Below, piece after piece: positions 20,253-30,600 of a DNA stretch of 64,000 nucleotides. Under the pieces are notes generated by a model that ran no database searches, was not told the DNA's origin, and worked only from the letters and a program-made list of their open reading frames with translations. The stretch comes from Pseudomonas uvaldensis. GTDB taxonomy: Bacteria > Pseudomonadota > Gammaproteobacteria > Pseudomonadales > Pseudomonadaceae. Location of the stretch: positions 186,001 to 250,000 of the forward strand of contig NZ_JAIWKS010000002.1 of the NCBI RefSeq assembly GCF_021271205.1, written 5' to 3'. Positions within the stretch are counted from its first letter, which is position 1; each line of letters opens with the position of its first letter. The translations under genes were made by a program, and so were the position numbers.

Positions 20253-20784
20253 GCAATCTCTGGTGCTATTGAGGGCCCGCTGCCAAAACGTCTGGCAGGG
20301 CCTGGCGGTGCGCGAACGACGGGCGGTGACGCTGGCGGCACTGGTGTTGGGCGGATGCCTGGTCTGGTTGACATTGATCCAGCCGCCACTCAAAACCATC
20401 GCTTATTGGCAAGTCGAAACGCCGAAGCTGCGCTCGCAGAGCGAAGCCCTCGAAGCGTTGCTTCGCGATGCCGGCGGCCCCTCCCAGGGCCAGTCCCTCG
20501 AAGTGGCCCTGCGCCAGACCCTGGAGGCCAGCGGACTGGGCGAGCATTATCAGTTGCAGCTAACCGAAACCCACCCCCAAACCTGGCAACTGACGTTCGA
20601 CGACGCCCCCGCCGATGGGGTGATGGGCTGGCTCTTGAGCAACCCCGGAGCATTTTCCCTGAAAGTGATCGAGGCCCGTTTGCAACGCACGGCCCCAGCC
20701 AACTCCGATGACACCGACACCGCCGGCATTTTGTCCGGAACCGTTCGCATGGACCAGGCGCAAGGCGCTAAGGAAGCTTCATGA
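20245..20784 (+). CDS. hxcZ: Type II secretion protein GspM (HxcZ)
   Basis: A 179-aa bitopic inner-membrane protein. It has a short cytoplasmic stretch ending AVRERRAVTLAALVLGG, one TM and a small periplasmic ferredoxin-like domain. It pairs with GspL in the platform. It overlaps the start of the secretin gene by 4 bp (20781-20784). Confidence 0.87.
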   Translation: MNKQSLVLLRARCQNVWQGLAVRERRAVTLAALVLGGCLVWLTLIQPPLKTIAYWQVETPKLRSQSEALEALLRDAGGPSQGQSLEVALRQTLEASGLGEHYQLQLTETHPQTWQLTFDDAPADGVMGWLLSNPGAFSLKVIEARLQRTAPANSDDTDTAGILSGTVRMDQAQGAKEAS

Positions 20785-23141
20785 AGGAGGCCAGATATCC
20801 GCGTCATTGGCGCAAGGCCGCGCCGCTGCTACTGCTCGCCTTGAGCGCTTGCAACAGTACGCCGCCAGCCTCGCAACCACCGTTGCTGGTGGACAGTGAA
20901 CTGGGCATGCCCCTGGGCAGCACTCAGCGCAGCGGCGACGCCTTGCTCGACCGCCAGCGGGCCCAGGCCCAGCGCGAGCAGAAAGCACCGGTCCGGCAGC
21001 CGGTCGACCTCACGTCCCGTGCGCGTGAGTCGCGCAATAGCACACCGGCGCGCAACCCGCTGGGGGAACAACCTGTGACGTTGAATTTTGTCGACGCCGA
21101 TATCCAGGCCGTCGTGCGGGCCTTGTCCCGTTCCACCGGGCAGCAGTTCCTGGTGGACCCCAGGGTCAAGGGCAACCTGACCCTGGTGTCCGAAGGCCAG
21201 GTGCCGGCCCGCCAGGCTTATGACATGCTGTTGGCGGCGTTGCGCATGCAGGGTTTCAGCGTGGTGGATGTCGGTGGCATCGCCCAAGTGGTGCCCGAAG
21301 CCGACGCCAAGCTGCTGGGCGGACCGATCTACAGTGCCGACAAACCGGCCGGTAACGGCATGCTGACCCGCACCTTTCGTCTGCAGTACGAGAACGCGGT
21401 CAACCTGATCCCGGTGTTGCGGCCGATCGTTTCACCGAACAACCCGATCAATGCCTACCCCGGCAATAACACCATCGTTGTCACCGACTACGCCGAGAAC
21501 CTGACGCGGGTGGCGCAGCTCATCGAGGGCATCGACACCCCGAGCGCCATCGACACCGACGTGGTGCCGATCCAGAACGGTATCGCCGTGGATATCGCGC
21601 AGATGGTTTCCGACCTGCTGGAAACCCAGGGCGGCGACCAGACCCAGAAGATCAACGTGATCGGCGATCCGCGCTCCAACGCCATCATCATCCGCGCCGG
21701 CAGCCCCGAGCGCACCGAGCTGGCGCGCAACCTGATCTACAAGCTCGACAATGCCCAGAACAACCCGAGCAACCTGCATGTGGTGTACCTGCGCAACGCC
21801 CAGGCCGGCAAGCTGGCCCAGGCTCTGCGCGGGCTGCTGACCGGGGAAAGCGAGGGCGAGGACAGCGACAACTCGCGCCAGGTGCTCAGCGGCATGGGGG
21901 CCAGCACCAACGGCCAGGGCGGGCAGGCCAGCAGCGATGGGGCCGGCAGCAGCACCAACGGCACTGCTTCAGCCACTGGCAGCAGCTACGGCCAGGGCAG
22001 CGGCGGGTATACCCCGGCATCGACGCAAAACGAGCAGAACCCGGCCTTCAGCGCCGGCGGCGTGACCATCCAGGCCGACGCCACTACCAATACCTTGCTG
22101 ATCTCTGCGCCGGATCCGTTGTACCGCAACCTGCGGGAAGTCATCGACCTGCTGGACCAACGCCGGGCCCAGGTGGTGATCGAAAGCCTGATCGTCGAGG
22201 TCGGCGAGGACGATGCCAGCGAATTCGGCGTGCAATGGCAGAGCGGTAACCTGGGAGGCAGTGGTGTGATCGGTGGGGTCAACCTTGGCGGTACGGGTCT
22301 GAACCTCAACGGCAAGACCAGCATCGACGTGTTGCCCCAGGGGCTGAATCTCGGGGTCGTCAATGGCACCGTGGATATCCCCGGCATCGGCAAGATCCTC
22401 GACCTCAAGGTCCTGGCCCGCGCCTTGAAAAGCAAGGGCGGCACCAATGTGCTGTCGACGCCGAACCTGCTGACCCTGGACAACGAAGCAGCGAGCATTT
22501 TCGTTGGCCAGACGATTCCATTCGTCAGCGGCAGCTATGTCACCGGCGGCGGGGGCACCAGCAACAACCCGTTCCAGACCGTGACCCGCGAGGAAGTCGG
22601 CCTGAAGCTCAACGTCCGGCCGCAGATTTCCGAGGGCGGCACGGTCAAGCTCGATATCTACCAGGAAGTCAGTAGTGTCGATAACCGCGCTTCGAGCACC
22701 ACCGGGATCGTAACCAACAAGCGCGCCATCGACACCAGCATCCTTCTCGACGACGGGCAAATCATGGTCCTCGGGGGGCTGTTGCAGGACGGCTACAGTC
22801 AGAGCAACGACGCGGTGCCGTGGCTGTCGACGATTCCCGGCATCGGCGCGTTATTTCGCAATGAGCGGCGGCAGATCACCAAGACCAACCTGATGGTGTT
22901 CCTGCGTCCCTACATCATCCGCGACACCGCAGCCGGGCGCGGCATCACCCTCAACCGCTACGACTTCATGCGACGCGCCCAGGGCCTGCTGCAACCGGAC
23001 CGCAGCTGGGCCATGCCGGACATGCAGGCGCCGCAATTGCCGGCCTCGGCCAGGGCGATTCCCGGTGCAACGCCGGTCGGGCTGCAAACCCCGAGGGCGG
23101 CGATCAAGGCGGTGCCGGCCGAACCAGGTACGCATCGATGA
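20781..23141 (+). CDS. hxcQ: Type II secretion liposecretin GspD (HxcQ)
   Basis: A 786-aa outer-membrane secretin. The N-terminus ends in the lipobox LSAC with Cys24, predicting a lipid-anchored secretin that reaches the outer membrane without a separate pilotin, as known for HxcQ. The N0 domain begins VTLNFVDADIQAVVRALS, N1-N3 follow, and a long Ser/Gly/Thr-rich linker lies at about residues 365-415. The conserved secretin core has VPWLSTIPGIGALFRN and TNLMVFLRPYIIR. The C-terminal tail (about 60 aa) lacks an S-domain-like charge pattern, consistent with the lipid anchor replacing pilotin binding. Confidence 0.93.
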   Translation: MKEARYPRHWRKAAPLLLLALSACNSTPPASQPPLLVDSELGMPLGSTQRSGDALLDRQRAQAQREQKAPVRQPVDLTSRARESRNSTPARNPLGEQPVTLNFVDADIQAVVRALSRSTGQQFLVDPRVKGNLTLVSEGQVPARQAYDMLLAALRMQGFSVVDVGGIAQVVPEADAKLLGGPIYSADKPAGNGMLTRTFRLQYENAVNLIPVLRPIVSPNNPINAYPGNNTIVVTDYAENLTRVAQLIEGIDTPSAIDTDVVPIQNGIAVDIAQMVSDLLETQGGDQTQKINVIGDPRSNAIIIRAGSPERTELARNLIYKLDNAQNNPSNLHVVYLRNAQAGKLAQALRGLLTGESEGEDSDNSRQVLSGMGASTNGQGGQASSDGAGSSTNGTASATGSSYGQGSGGYTPASTQNEQNPAFSAGGVTIQADATTNTLLISAPDPLYRNLREVIDLLDQRRAQVVIESLIVEVGEDDASEFGVQWQSGNLGGSGVIGGVNLGGTGLNLNGKTSIDVLPQGLNLGVVNGTVDIPGIGKILDLKVLARALKSKGGTNVLSTPNLLTLDNEAASIFVGQTIPFVSGSYVTGGGGTSNNPFQTVTREEVGLKLNVRPQISEGGTVKLDIYQEVSSVDNRASSTTGIVTNKRAIDTSILLDDGQIMVLGGLLQDGYSQSNDAVPWLSTIPGIGALFRNERRQITKTNLMVFLRPYIIRDTAAGRGITLNRYDFMRRAQGLLQPDRSWAMPDMQAPQLPASARAIPGATPVGLQTPRAAIKAVPAEPGTHR

Positions 23142-23149
23142 ACACCCAT

Positions 23150-23241
23150 CCTGTGAGAGCGGGCCTGCTCGCGATGAGGGCCACCCGGTCAGCCTCCAGG
23201 CAAGCTGATAGAGCGCCATCGCGAGCTGGCTTCCCACAGGG
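23150..23241. repeat. REP pair (REPIN-like) between the secretin and gspE-type genes
   Basis: CTGTGAGAGCGGGCCTGCTCGCGA (in the top strand from 23151) and an inverted copy TCGCGAGCTGGCTTCCCACAGG (to 23240) flank about 40 bp. This is the Pseudomonas REP doublet arrangement. It lies inside the hxc run and may act as a 3' stabiliser or attenuator between hxcQ and hxcR. Confidence 0.75.
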
Positions 23242-23274
23242 GATGTGTGTGGTTTCTCAATTCTGGGTGTGCCC

Positions 23275-24693
23275 ATGAACACTCTCCCATACGCCTGGGC
23301 CAAGGCCCAACGTCTGGTGTTGCGCCAGTTAGATACAGGTGCGGTGCTGACGGTGTGTCCTTCCACGCCCGGCTGGTCCATCAGCGAAGTGCGTCGCCAA
23401 TTCGGCGATGTACGGCTGGAGCGGGTGCGCGAGGAGGATATCGAAGGCTTGCTCAACAGCGCCTATGCCGACACCGGCAGCGCGGCGGCGGTCGTCGGGG
23501 CGGCGGAGAACGAGGTGGACCTCGATCGCCTGATGCAGGACATCCCCGAGATCACCGACCTGCTCGATACCCAGGACGGCGCCCCGGTGATCCGCATGAT
23601 CAACGCCTTGCTGACCCAGGCCGCCCGGGACGAAGCCAGCGACATCCACATCGAGCCTTACGAAAGCCATTCGGTGGTGCGCTACCGGGTCGATGGCACG
23701 CTGCGGGACGTGGTATCACCGCGCAAGGCCCTGCACGGTGCGCTGGTGTCGCGGATCAAGATCATGGCCCAGCTCGACATCGCCGAAAAGCGCCTGCCCC
23801 AGGACGGCCGCATCGCCCTGCGGGTGGCCGGCCGGCCCATCGACATCCGCGTGTCCACGGTGCCCACCGGCCATGGCGAGCGGGTGGTGATGCGCTTGCT
23901 GGACAAACAGGCCGGGCGCCTGCAATTGGAAACCCTGGGGATGGACCCGGCCGTGCTGGGCAAGCTCGATCATCTGATCCGCCAACCCCATGGCATCGTG
24001 CTGGTCACCGGCCCCACCGGCAGCGGCAAGACCACCAGCCTCTACGCCGCCCTGGCCCGGCTGGACGCCAGTGTTCATAACATCCTCACCGTCGAAGACC
24101 CGGTTGAATACGACCTGCCGGGCATCAGCCAGATCCAGGTCAACGCCAGGATCGACATGACCTTCGCCCTGGCGCTGCGAGCGATCCTGCGCCAGGACCC
24201 GGACATCATCATGATCGGCGAGATCCGTGACCTGGAAACGGCGCAAATCGCGGTGCAGGCCTCCCTGACCGGTCACCTGGTACTGGCGACGCTGCATACC
24301 AACGACGCGGTGTCGGCCATCAACCGCTTGATCGACATGGGCGTCGAGCCGTTTCTGCTGGCCTCGTCGATGCTCGGGGTGCTGGCCCAACGACTGGTAC
24401 GCAGGCTATGCCAACAATGCAAGCAACCCGATCCGGCAGCGCCCGGCACCTGGCGACCGGTGGGGTGCGCGGCCTGCAACCAAACCGGCTATAGCGGACG
24501 CACCGGCATTCATGAGTTGTTCTGCATCGACGATGACATCCGTACGTTGATACACCAGGGAGCAGGGGAGCAGGCTCTGCGCGCCGCCGCCCGCCAGGCT
24601 GGCATGTTCAGCATGCGCGAGGATGGCGAGCGCTGGGTGCGTGGCGGGGTGACAGCCCCTGAAGAAATTCTGCGCGTGACACGGGACGCCTGA
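23275..24693 (+). CDS. hxcR: Type II secretion ATPase GspE (HxcR)
   Basis: A 472-aa cytoplasmic ATPase driving pseudopilus assembly. The ATG at 23275 gives MNTLPYAWAKAQRL; the upstream in-frame TTG/GTG starts lie in REP sequence. Seen: SDIHIEPYE, Walker A GPTGSGKTTS, Asp box ILTVEDPVEYDL, Walker B DIIMIGEIRDLETA, His box GHLVLATLHTND, and the C-terminal zinc tetracysteine CQQC...CAAC. The N1E region is short, as is usual for Hxc-type ATPases. It ends with a 1-bp stop/start overlap with hxcS. Confidence 0.94.
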   Translation: MNTLPYAWAKAQRLVLRQLDTGAVLTVCPSTPGWSISEVRRQFGDVRLERVREEDIEGLLNSAYADTGSAAAVVGAAENEVDLDRLMQDIPEITDLLDTQDGAPVIRMINALLTQAARDEASDIHIEPYESHSVVRYRVDGTLRDVVSPRKALHGALVSRIKIMAQLDIAEKRLPQDGRIALRVAGRPIDIRVSTVPTGHGERVVMRLLDKQAGRLQLETLGMDPAVLGKLDHLIRQPHGIVLVTGPTGSGKTTSLYAALARLDASVHNILTVEDPVEYDLPGISQIQVNARIDMTFALALRAILRQDPDIIMIGEIRDLETAQIAVQASLTGHLVLATLHTNDAVSAINRLIDMGVEPFLLASSMLGVLAQRLVRRLCQQCKQPDPAAPGTWRPVGCAACNQTGYSGRTGIHELFCIDDDIRTLIHQGAGEQALRAAARQAGMFSMREDGERWVRGGVTAPEEILRVTRDA

Positions 24694-25904
24694 TGAATCG
24701 CTATCGTTTCGAGGCGGCGGATGCCCAGGGCAGGATCGAGTCCGGGCATCTGGAGGCCGACAGCCAGGGGGCGGTTTTCAGCCTGTTACGCAGTCGTGGG
24801 TTGACGGCGTTGCAGGTGCAGTTGGAGCGCAACACGCCTCAAGCCCAAGGTGGCGGGCTGTTCGCCGCTCGGCTCTCTGATAACGACCTGGCCTGGGCCA
24901 CCCGGCAATTGGCGAGCCTGCTGGGGGCGAGCCTGCCGCTGGAAGCCGCCTTGAGCGCCACGGTGGAACAGGCCGAACGCAAGCACATCGCCCAGACCCT
25001 GAGCGCGGTCCGTACCGACGTGCGCAGCGGCATGCGCCTGGCCGAGGCACTGGCAGCGCGCCCCCGGGACTTTCCGGACATCTACCGGGCGTTGATTGCA
25101 GCCGGCGAGGAGTCCGGTGACCTGGCCCAGGTGATGGAGCGGCTGGCGGACTACATCGAGGAGCGCAACAACCTGCGGGGCAAGATCCTCACAGCGTTCA
25201 TTTATCCGGGCGTGGTGGGACTGGTGTCGATCGCCATTGTGATTTTCCTGCTCAGCTATGTGGTGCCGCAGGTGGTCAGTGCATTTTCCCAGGCGCGCCA
25301 GGATCTGCCCGGATTGACGTTGGCGATGCTCACCGCCAGCGATTTCATTCGTGCCTGGGGCTGGCTGTGTTTCGCCGTGCTGGCCGGCGGGTTCTGGAGT
25401 TGGCGCCTGTACTTGCGCAACCCTCAGGCGCGATTGAGCTGGCATGCGCGGGTGCTGCGCCTGCCGCTGATCGGGCGTTTCGTATTGGGGCTCAACACGG
25501 CGCGCTTTGCTTCCACCCTGGCGATTCTCGGCGCGGCGGGGGTGCCGCTTCTCAGGGCGCTGGAAGCCGCGCGACAGACGCTGTCCAACGACCGCCTGAG
25601 CCTGAGCGTCAGCGATGCCACGGCCAAGGTCCGCGAGGGGGTCAACCTGGCGGCGGCGCTGCGGGTGGAAAAGGTTTTTCCACCCTTGTTGATCCATCTG
25701 ATCGCCAGCGGCGAAAAGACTGGCTGCCTGCCACCGATGCTCGAACGCGCCGCGCAGACCCTGTCCCGGGATATCGAGCGACGCGCCATGGGCATGACCG
25801 CGCTGCTGGAGCCACTGATGATCGTGATTATGGGCGGTGTCGTCCTGGTGATCGTCATGGCGGTGCTGTTGCCGATCATCGAAATCAATCAGTTGGTGCA
25901 ATAA
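24693..25904 (+). CDS. hxcS: Type II secretion platform protein GspF (HxcS)
   Basis: A 403-aa polytopic inner-membrane protein with the two repeated GspF domains (first PRDFPDIYRALIAAGEESGDL; second FPPLLIHLIASGEKTGCLP) and three TM segments near 170-195, 220-240 and 375-395. This is the last secreton gene; together with HxcP-Z the set is complete apart from the shared prepilin peptidase. No GspN is present. Confidence 0.94.
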   Translation: MNRYRFEAADAQGRIESGHLEADSQGAVFSLLRSRGLTALQVQLERNTPQAQGGGLFAARLSDNDLAWATRQLASLLGASLPLEAALSATVEQAERKHIAQTLSAVRTDVRSGMRLAEALAARPRDFPDIYRALIAAGEESGDLAQVMERLADYIEERNNLRGKILTAFIYPGVVGLVSIAIVIFLLSYVVPQVVSAFSQARQDLPGLTLAMLTASDFIRAWGWLCFAVLAGGFWSWRLYLRNPQARLSWHARVLRLPLIGRFVLGLNTARFASTLAILGAAGVPLLRALEAARQTLSNDRLSLSVSDATAKVREGVNLAAALRVEKVFPPLLIHLIASGEKTGCLPPMLERAAQTLSRDIERRAMGMTALLEPLMIVIMGGVVLVIVMAVLLPIIEINQLVQ

Positions 25905-26304
25905 ACCTGACCGCGCTTGATGACACGCTCCTCGCCGCAACCGTTGTGGTTCAAAAATATTTGCGGTGGTGTGTCAGCTCCCGACCCCCGTCAGCGCCAA
26001 ACTCGGGTTCCTTGTTCTGTCATTTTTTCAAGGCAAGCAACCGTCCTGCGGCGCCTCCAGCATTTGTCCGTTTCCCACATGCGTAAAACCCGCCCGCAAG
26101 CCCGACCCAGAGCCCTCGAACACCCGAGGAAATCCCCCGAAAAAGAGCCTCATGCTCCCGAGGTTTTTTCCTTTATCTGTCACCGGAAACTGCGAATTTC
26201 TAACCCATGGCCTCACCCCACCGCCAGCGGCACAGGACCGAGCGCCATGACGGCAAGAACGCGTCATCCAACCTACGTACGAACACGATGAAAGGAGATT
26301 CTTC
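25905..26304. promoter_or_regulatory. Intergenic region upstream of the DING protein gene
   Basis: 400 bp without a supported gene. It should hold the hxcS 3' end and the DING promoter. A Pho-box half-site CTGTCAT lies at 26017-26023 and CTGTCAC at 26177-26183. Neither has a good second repeat 11 bp away, so I regard them only as candidates. A strong ribosome site AAAGGAG precedes the ATG at 26305. Confidence 0.4.
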
Positions 26305-27471
26305 ATGTTTAAGCGCAACGTTCTCGCAGTATCCCTGACCCTCGCCGGCCTCTGCGCCGCTCAGGCTGCCATGGCTGATGTCAACGGCGGTGGTGCTACC
26401 TTGCCTCAGCCTCTATACCAGACTTCCGGCGTACTGACCGCCGGTTTCGCTCCTTACATCGGCGTGGGCAGCGGCGCCGGCAAGGCCGCTTTCCTGAACA
26501 ACGACTACACCAAGTTCGTGGCTGGCAACACCAGCAAGAACGTGCACTGGGCTGGTAGCGATTCGAAGCTCAGCACCACTGAGCTGAACAACTACGTCAC
26601 CGCCCACGGCGCTGCCTGGGGCCCGCTGATCCAGGTGCCTTCGGTGGCCACTTCGGTTGCCATTCCGTTCAACAAGACCGGCACTGCCAACGTTAACCTG
26701 AGCGTCAACCAACTCTGCGGCGTGTTCTCCGGCCGTTTGACCGACTGGAGCCAGATCACCGGTTCCGGCCGTACGGGCGCGATCACTGTGGTCTATCGCG
26801 CTGAAAGCAGCGGCACCACCGAGCTGTTCACCCGTTTTCTGAACGCCAAATGCGCTGAAACCGGCACCTTCGCCATCACCACCAACTTTGCCTCCAGCTA
26901 CAGCGGCGGCCTGCCAGCCGGCGCCGTCTCGGCCACTGGTAGCCAGGCTGTGATGACTGCCGTGAACGCTGCCCAAGGTCGCATCACTTACATGAGCCCG
27001 GATTATGCTGCAACGACGCTGGCCGGTCTGGATGACGCCACCAAAGTAGCCCGCGTTGCCGGTGTTTCCCCAGCCCCCGCCAACGTATCGGCCGCCATCG
27101 CCGCTGTTGCGGTTCCTGCCGTCGCCAACCGTGCCAACCCGAACGCGTGGGTACCGGTCTTCGCTGCTACCAGCAACCCTAATGACCCAAGCGTCGTGGC
27201 CTACCCAACCACCGGCTACCCGATCCTGGGCTTCACCAACGTGATTTTCAGCCAGTGCTACGCCGACGCCACCCAGACCACCCAAGTGCGCAACTTCTTC
27301 AGCCGCCACTACGGTGCGTTGGTTAACAACGATTCGGCGATCACCTCCAACCGTTTCGTGCCCCTGCCTTCGGCCTGGAAAACCGCTATTCGTGACTCCT
27401 TCGTCACGGCCTCCAGCGGTCTGAGCATCGGCAACACCAGCGTCTGCAACGCCATCGGTCGTCCGCTGTAA
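26305..27471 (+). CDS. DING-family phosphate-binding protein (PstS-like), likely secreted
   Basis: A 388-aa protein with a Sec signal (MFKRNVLAVSLTLAGLCAAQ, cut after AMA). The mature chain begins DVNGGGATLPQPLYQT, a one-residue variant of the DINGGG start that names the family. The PstS-type phosphate site is visible: GSDSKLS, and RAESSGTTELFTRFL for the anion. DING proteins bind phosphate tightly, and in P. aeruginosa one is reported as a substrate of the Hxc secreton. The position directly after hxcS supports the same relationship here (inference). It is followed by a strong terminator. Confidence 0.9.
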   Translation: MFKRNVLAVSLTLAGLCAAQAAMADVNGGGATLPQPLYQTSGVLTAGFAPYIGVGSGAGKAAFLNNDYTKFVAGNTSKNVHWAGSDSKLSTTELNNYVTAHGAAWGPLIQVPSVATSVAIPFNKTGTANVNLSVNQLCGVFSGRLTDWSQITGSGRTGAITVVYRAESSGTTELFTRFLNAKCAETGTFAITTNFASSYSGGLPAGAVSATGSQAVMTAVNAAQGRITYMSPDYAATTLAGLDDATKVARVAGVSPAPANVSAAIAAVAVPAVANRANPNAWVPVFAATSNPNDPSVVAYPTTGYPILGFTNVIFSQCYADATQTTQVRNFFSRHYGALVNNDSAITSNRFVPLPSAWKTAIRDSFVTASSGLSIGNTSVCNAIGRPL

Positions 27472-27500
27472 GCCCACGCTTGAGCGACCTGCAGTACCTG

Positions 27501-27533
27501 ATCAGCAACGGTGTGAGCCGTTGCTGATTTTTG
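27501..27533 (+). terminator. Intrinsic terminator after the DING gene
   Basis: ATCAGCAACGG (27501-27511) pairs perfectly with CCGTTGCTGAT (27518-27528) over a TGTGAG loop and runs into TTTTT. It starts 30 bp after the stop codon and separates the DING unit from the giant haemagglutinin gene. Confidence 0.9.
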
Positions 27534-27559
27534 CGTATGGCCCGTACCAACACAGCCAC

Positions 27560-27577
27560 ATGAAATTTTCATGACAT
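27560..27577 (-). promoter_or_regulatory. Candidate Pho box upstream of the TpsA gene (inverted orientation)
   Basis: On the plus strand the 18 bases read ATGAAATTTTCATGACAT. The complement, read on the minus strand, matches the E. coli-type Pho-box consensus (CTGTCAT, four A/T, CTGTCAY) at 14 of 18 positions by my count. The orientation is opposite to the usual one for a gene to its right, which weakens the call. It lies about 105 bp upstream of the chosen start. Confidence 0.35.
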
Positions 27578-27682
27578 CCGTTCGGTCCCGAACGGCTGCA
27601 ACCGCCTAACCCCTATAACCAACGCTGGCAGCTTGATGGCACTGCGTTGCGCCCCTTAGAGCGAACCGAAAGGATGAGTAGG

Positions 27683-30600
27683 ATGCTGCGCTGCAAACCC
27701 CGGATGAACCTGAATGCTTCCCGTCGCGATGGCGAGCTGTCGATGCTGCGGCTCAAGCCGTTGGCCCAGGCCATTGCGCTGCTGATGGTGGCCGGCAACG
27801 CCCAGGCGGCTACGGCGTTCAGTTCATCCTGGTTTGCCGCCAAGGGGGCCTCCCAGGCCGCCGGTGCGGGGCGGCCCACGACGGCGCGGCCCGGTATGCC
27901 GCCACCGCTGGCCCAACAGCAACGGGCCAATGCGCAGTTGCAGCGTTCGCTGACCAACCTCAACAACACCGTGGCCGCCATCGCCGCCCAACAAGCCGCC
28001 CAGGCAGCGGGGCGGCAAGCAGCGTTCGGGCAGGTGCAGGTCGTGCCAGACGGCTTGGGCGAGGGAGGACTCAAGGTCGACAACAGCCTCACCCAAGGTT
28101 GGCTCAACGCCAAGGGGCCGAAACAGACCCAGGCGGGTGGCAAGACCACGGTGACGATCGAGCAGACCGCCGACAAGGCGATTCTCAACTGGGAAACCTT
28201 TAACGTCGGGCGCAACACCACAGTGGATTTCCAGCAGCAAGCGGACTGGGCCGTGCTCAACCGGGTCAATGACCCTCAAGCCCGACCCAGCCAGATCCAG
28301 GGCCAGATCAAGGGCAATGGCACGGTCATGCTGGTCAACCGCAACGGCATCATTTTCAGCGGCAGCAGCCAGGTCAACGTGCGCAACCTGGCGGCGGTGG
28401 CGGCCAATATTTCCGATGAACAGTTCAGTCAGCGTGGCTTGTACGTCGATGCCACCGGCACCCAGCCGACCTTCACCGACGCCGCCGGAAAGATCGAAGT
28501 GCAGCAAGGCGCGCAAATTGAGACCCACCGCGCCGCCACCTCCACCGCAGGCGGTGGCTATGCCTTGCTGTTGGGCTCGGAAGTGGAGAACGCCGGTTCC
28601 ATCATCACCGCCAAGGGCCAGACCACCCTCGCGGCCGGCGACAGCTTCTACATTCGTCGCGGACAGGGCACCAGCGGCAACCTGCGTTCGACCACCCGTG
28701 GCAATGAAGTCGCGACGTCACTCAAACCGGGCAGCAGCGCCGGCACCGTGATCAACAGTGGCCTGATCCAGGCGAGTACTGGCGACATCACACTTACCGG
28801 GCACCGGGTGGAGCAAAACGGCGTGGCCGTCGCCAGCAGTTCGGTAGACACCCGCGGCACCGTGCATTTGCTCAACGCCATCAGCGACGGCACCGGCAGC
28901 GTGACCCTGGGGCAAGGCAGCGCCACCGCCGTGCTGCTCGACGCCGCGGGCGGCAGCGCTCTGGACAGCCAACGCAACGCCGGGCCTGCTGGTCTGGACG
29001 GTACGCCGAACAATTTGATCACCGGCCAGTTCAACAACCTCAGCAGCGTGGTCGACCGCTCCGATCAGTCGCGGGTCGAGATCGTCAGCGGTGGCAGTGT
29101 CGACTTTCAGAACGGTTCCATCACCCTGGCCACCGGCGGGCAGGTTGCGGTCAGCGCCGCCGGTCGCAGCCTGGTGCGCGATGGCGCGGTGATCGACGTG
29201 TCCGGCGCCATCGGGGTCAAGGTGGCGATGGAATCCAATTCCATCAAGGTCAACGTCCAGGGCAACGAACAGCGTGACGCTCCGGTGAATCGTGAGGGCG
29301 GCAAACTGACCAGCAATGATGTGTGGGTGGATGTGCGCGATCTGGTCTACGTCCCGGCGGGCACCAACGGCTACGCCACTGACCGCTGGTACACGGCGGG
29401 TGGTCTGTTGGAGGTGGGCGGTTATCTCGGCACCCGTGGGCATAGCGTCGGCGAGTGGGCGGCCCAGGGCGGTACCCTGACGTTTACCGGCAATGACGTG
29501 GTGACCCAGCAGGCGGCGCAACTGAACCTGTCCGGCGGCACCCTGGATGTGCAGAGCGGCTACTTGCGCCAATCCTGGCTGAAAGGCGCCGATGGCCGTC
29601 TGTATGAGCTGTCCAAGGCGCCGGGCGACATCCTCTACACCGGCATCTACAAAGGTTACGAAGACCATAGCCAGCGCTGGGGCCAGACCGATTATTACTA
29701 CAACCCGCTGATTGCCCCGCGCGAGCGTTTCGAGGCGGGCTACACCGTAGGCCGCGATGCCGGCAAGCTGGTGGTGTCGACCCGCAACGCCGTGCTGGAA
29801 GGCCAGATCGTCGGCGAGGTCTACCAGGGCGAACGCCAGACCCAGGCGCCGAATCTCAACCTCGACGGTTATCAGCAGTCGCAGAACGCCGTGGCCCGTC
29901 GGGCTCAATTGTGGGTGGGCAGCTACACGCCGATCTACGACAAGACCAACGGTGTGATCAATAGTGGTTTGAACCCTACGTTCGACCAGGTCACCTTCGG
30001 CAAAGTCTCCGACAAGATCGCCGCCGGCCTGGACCTGACCTCGGCGGTTGGCTCCGACCGGCAAGGCAAGCTGGTGCTGGACAATGAATTGCTCAATGGC
30101 TTCCAGCTCGGCGCGGTCAAGGTGGCGGCGGGTGAAGGCATCAAAGTCAATGGCGCACTCAAGGTCGCCGACGGCGGCGACATCACGCTTTATGCACCGC
30201 AGGTCGAGGTGAATGCCGACCTGACGGCCCGCAGCGGTCGCATTGCCTTGGGTAACGTGCTCAAACAGATCAGAACCGATAATTTCCAGATGGGAGACGT
30301 CACCCTTTCACCCGCCACGGGACAGCGGGCGATGGTTACATTGGGCGAAGGCGTCAAGCTGAACACCGCCGGGCGCTGGAGCAATCTGCTGCTCGACGAC
30401 ACCGACCGCCAAGGCCTGCCGTTCATCAACGGCGGCACCGTGTCCGTGCGCAGCAGTGGCGATATTGATGTGCAGCAAGGCAGCCTGATTGACGTCAGCT
30501 CCGGTGCTGCCGTGATGGCCGATGGCAAGACTCGCGGTGGCAAGGGCGGTGACCTGACCTTGACCGCGAGTACCGGCGCATCGTCCGGTAACGGCGACTT

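Noticed and set aside
27647..27682. TTG or ATG (27674) starts for the giant TpsA
   Set aside because: The ATG at 27683 has AAAGGA at suitable distance; the earlier starts do not.
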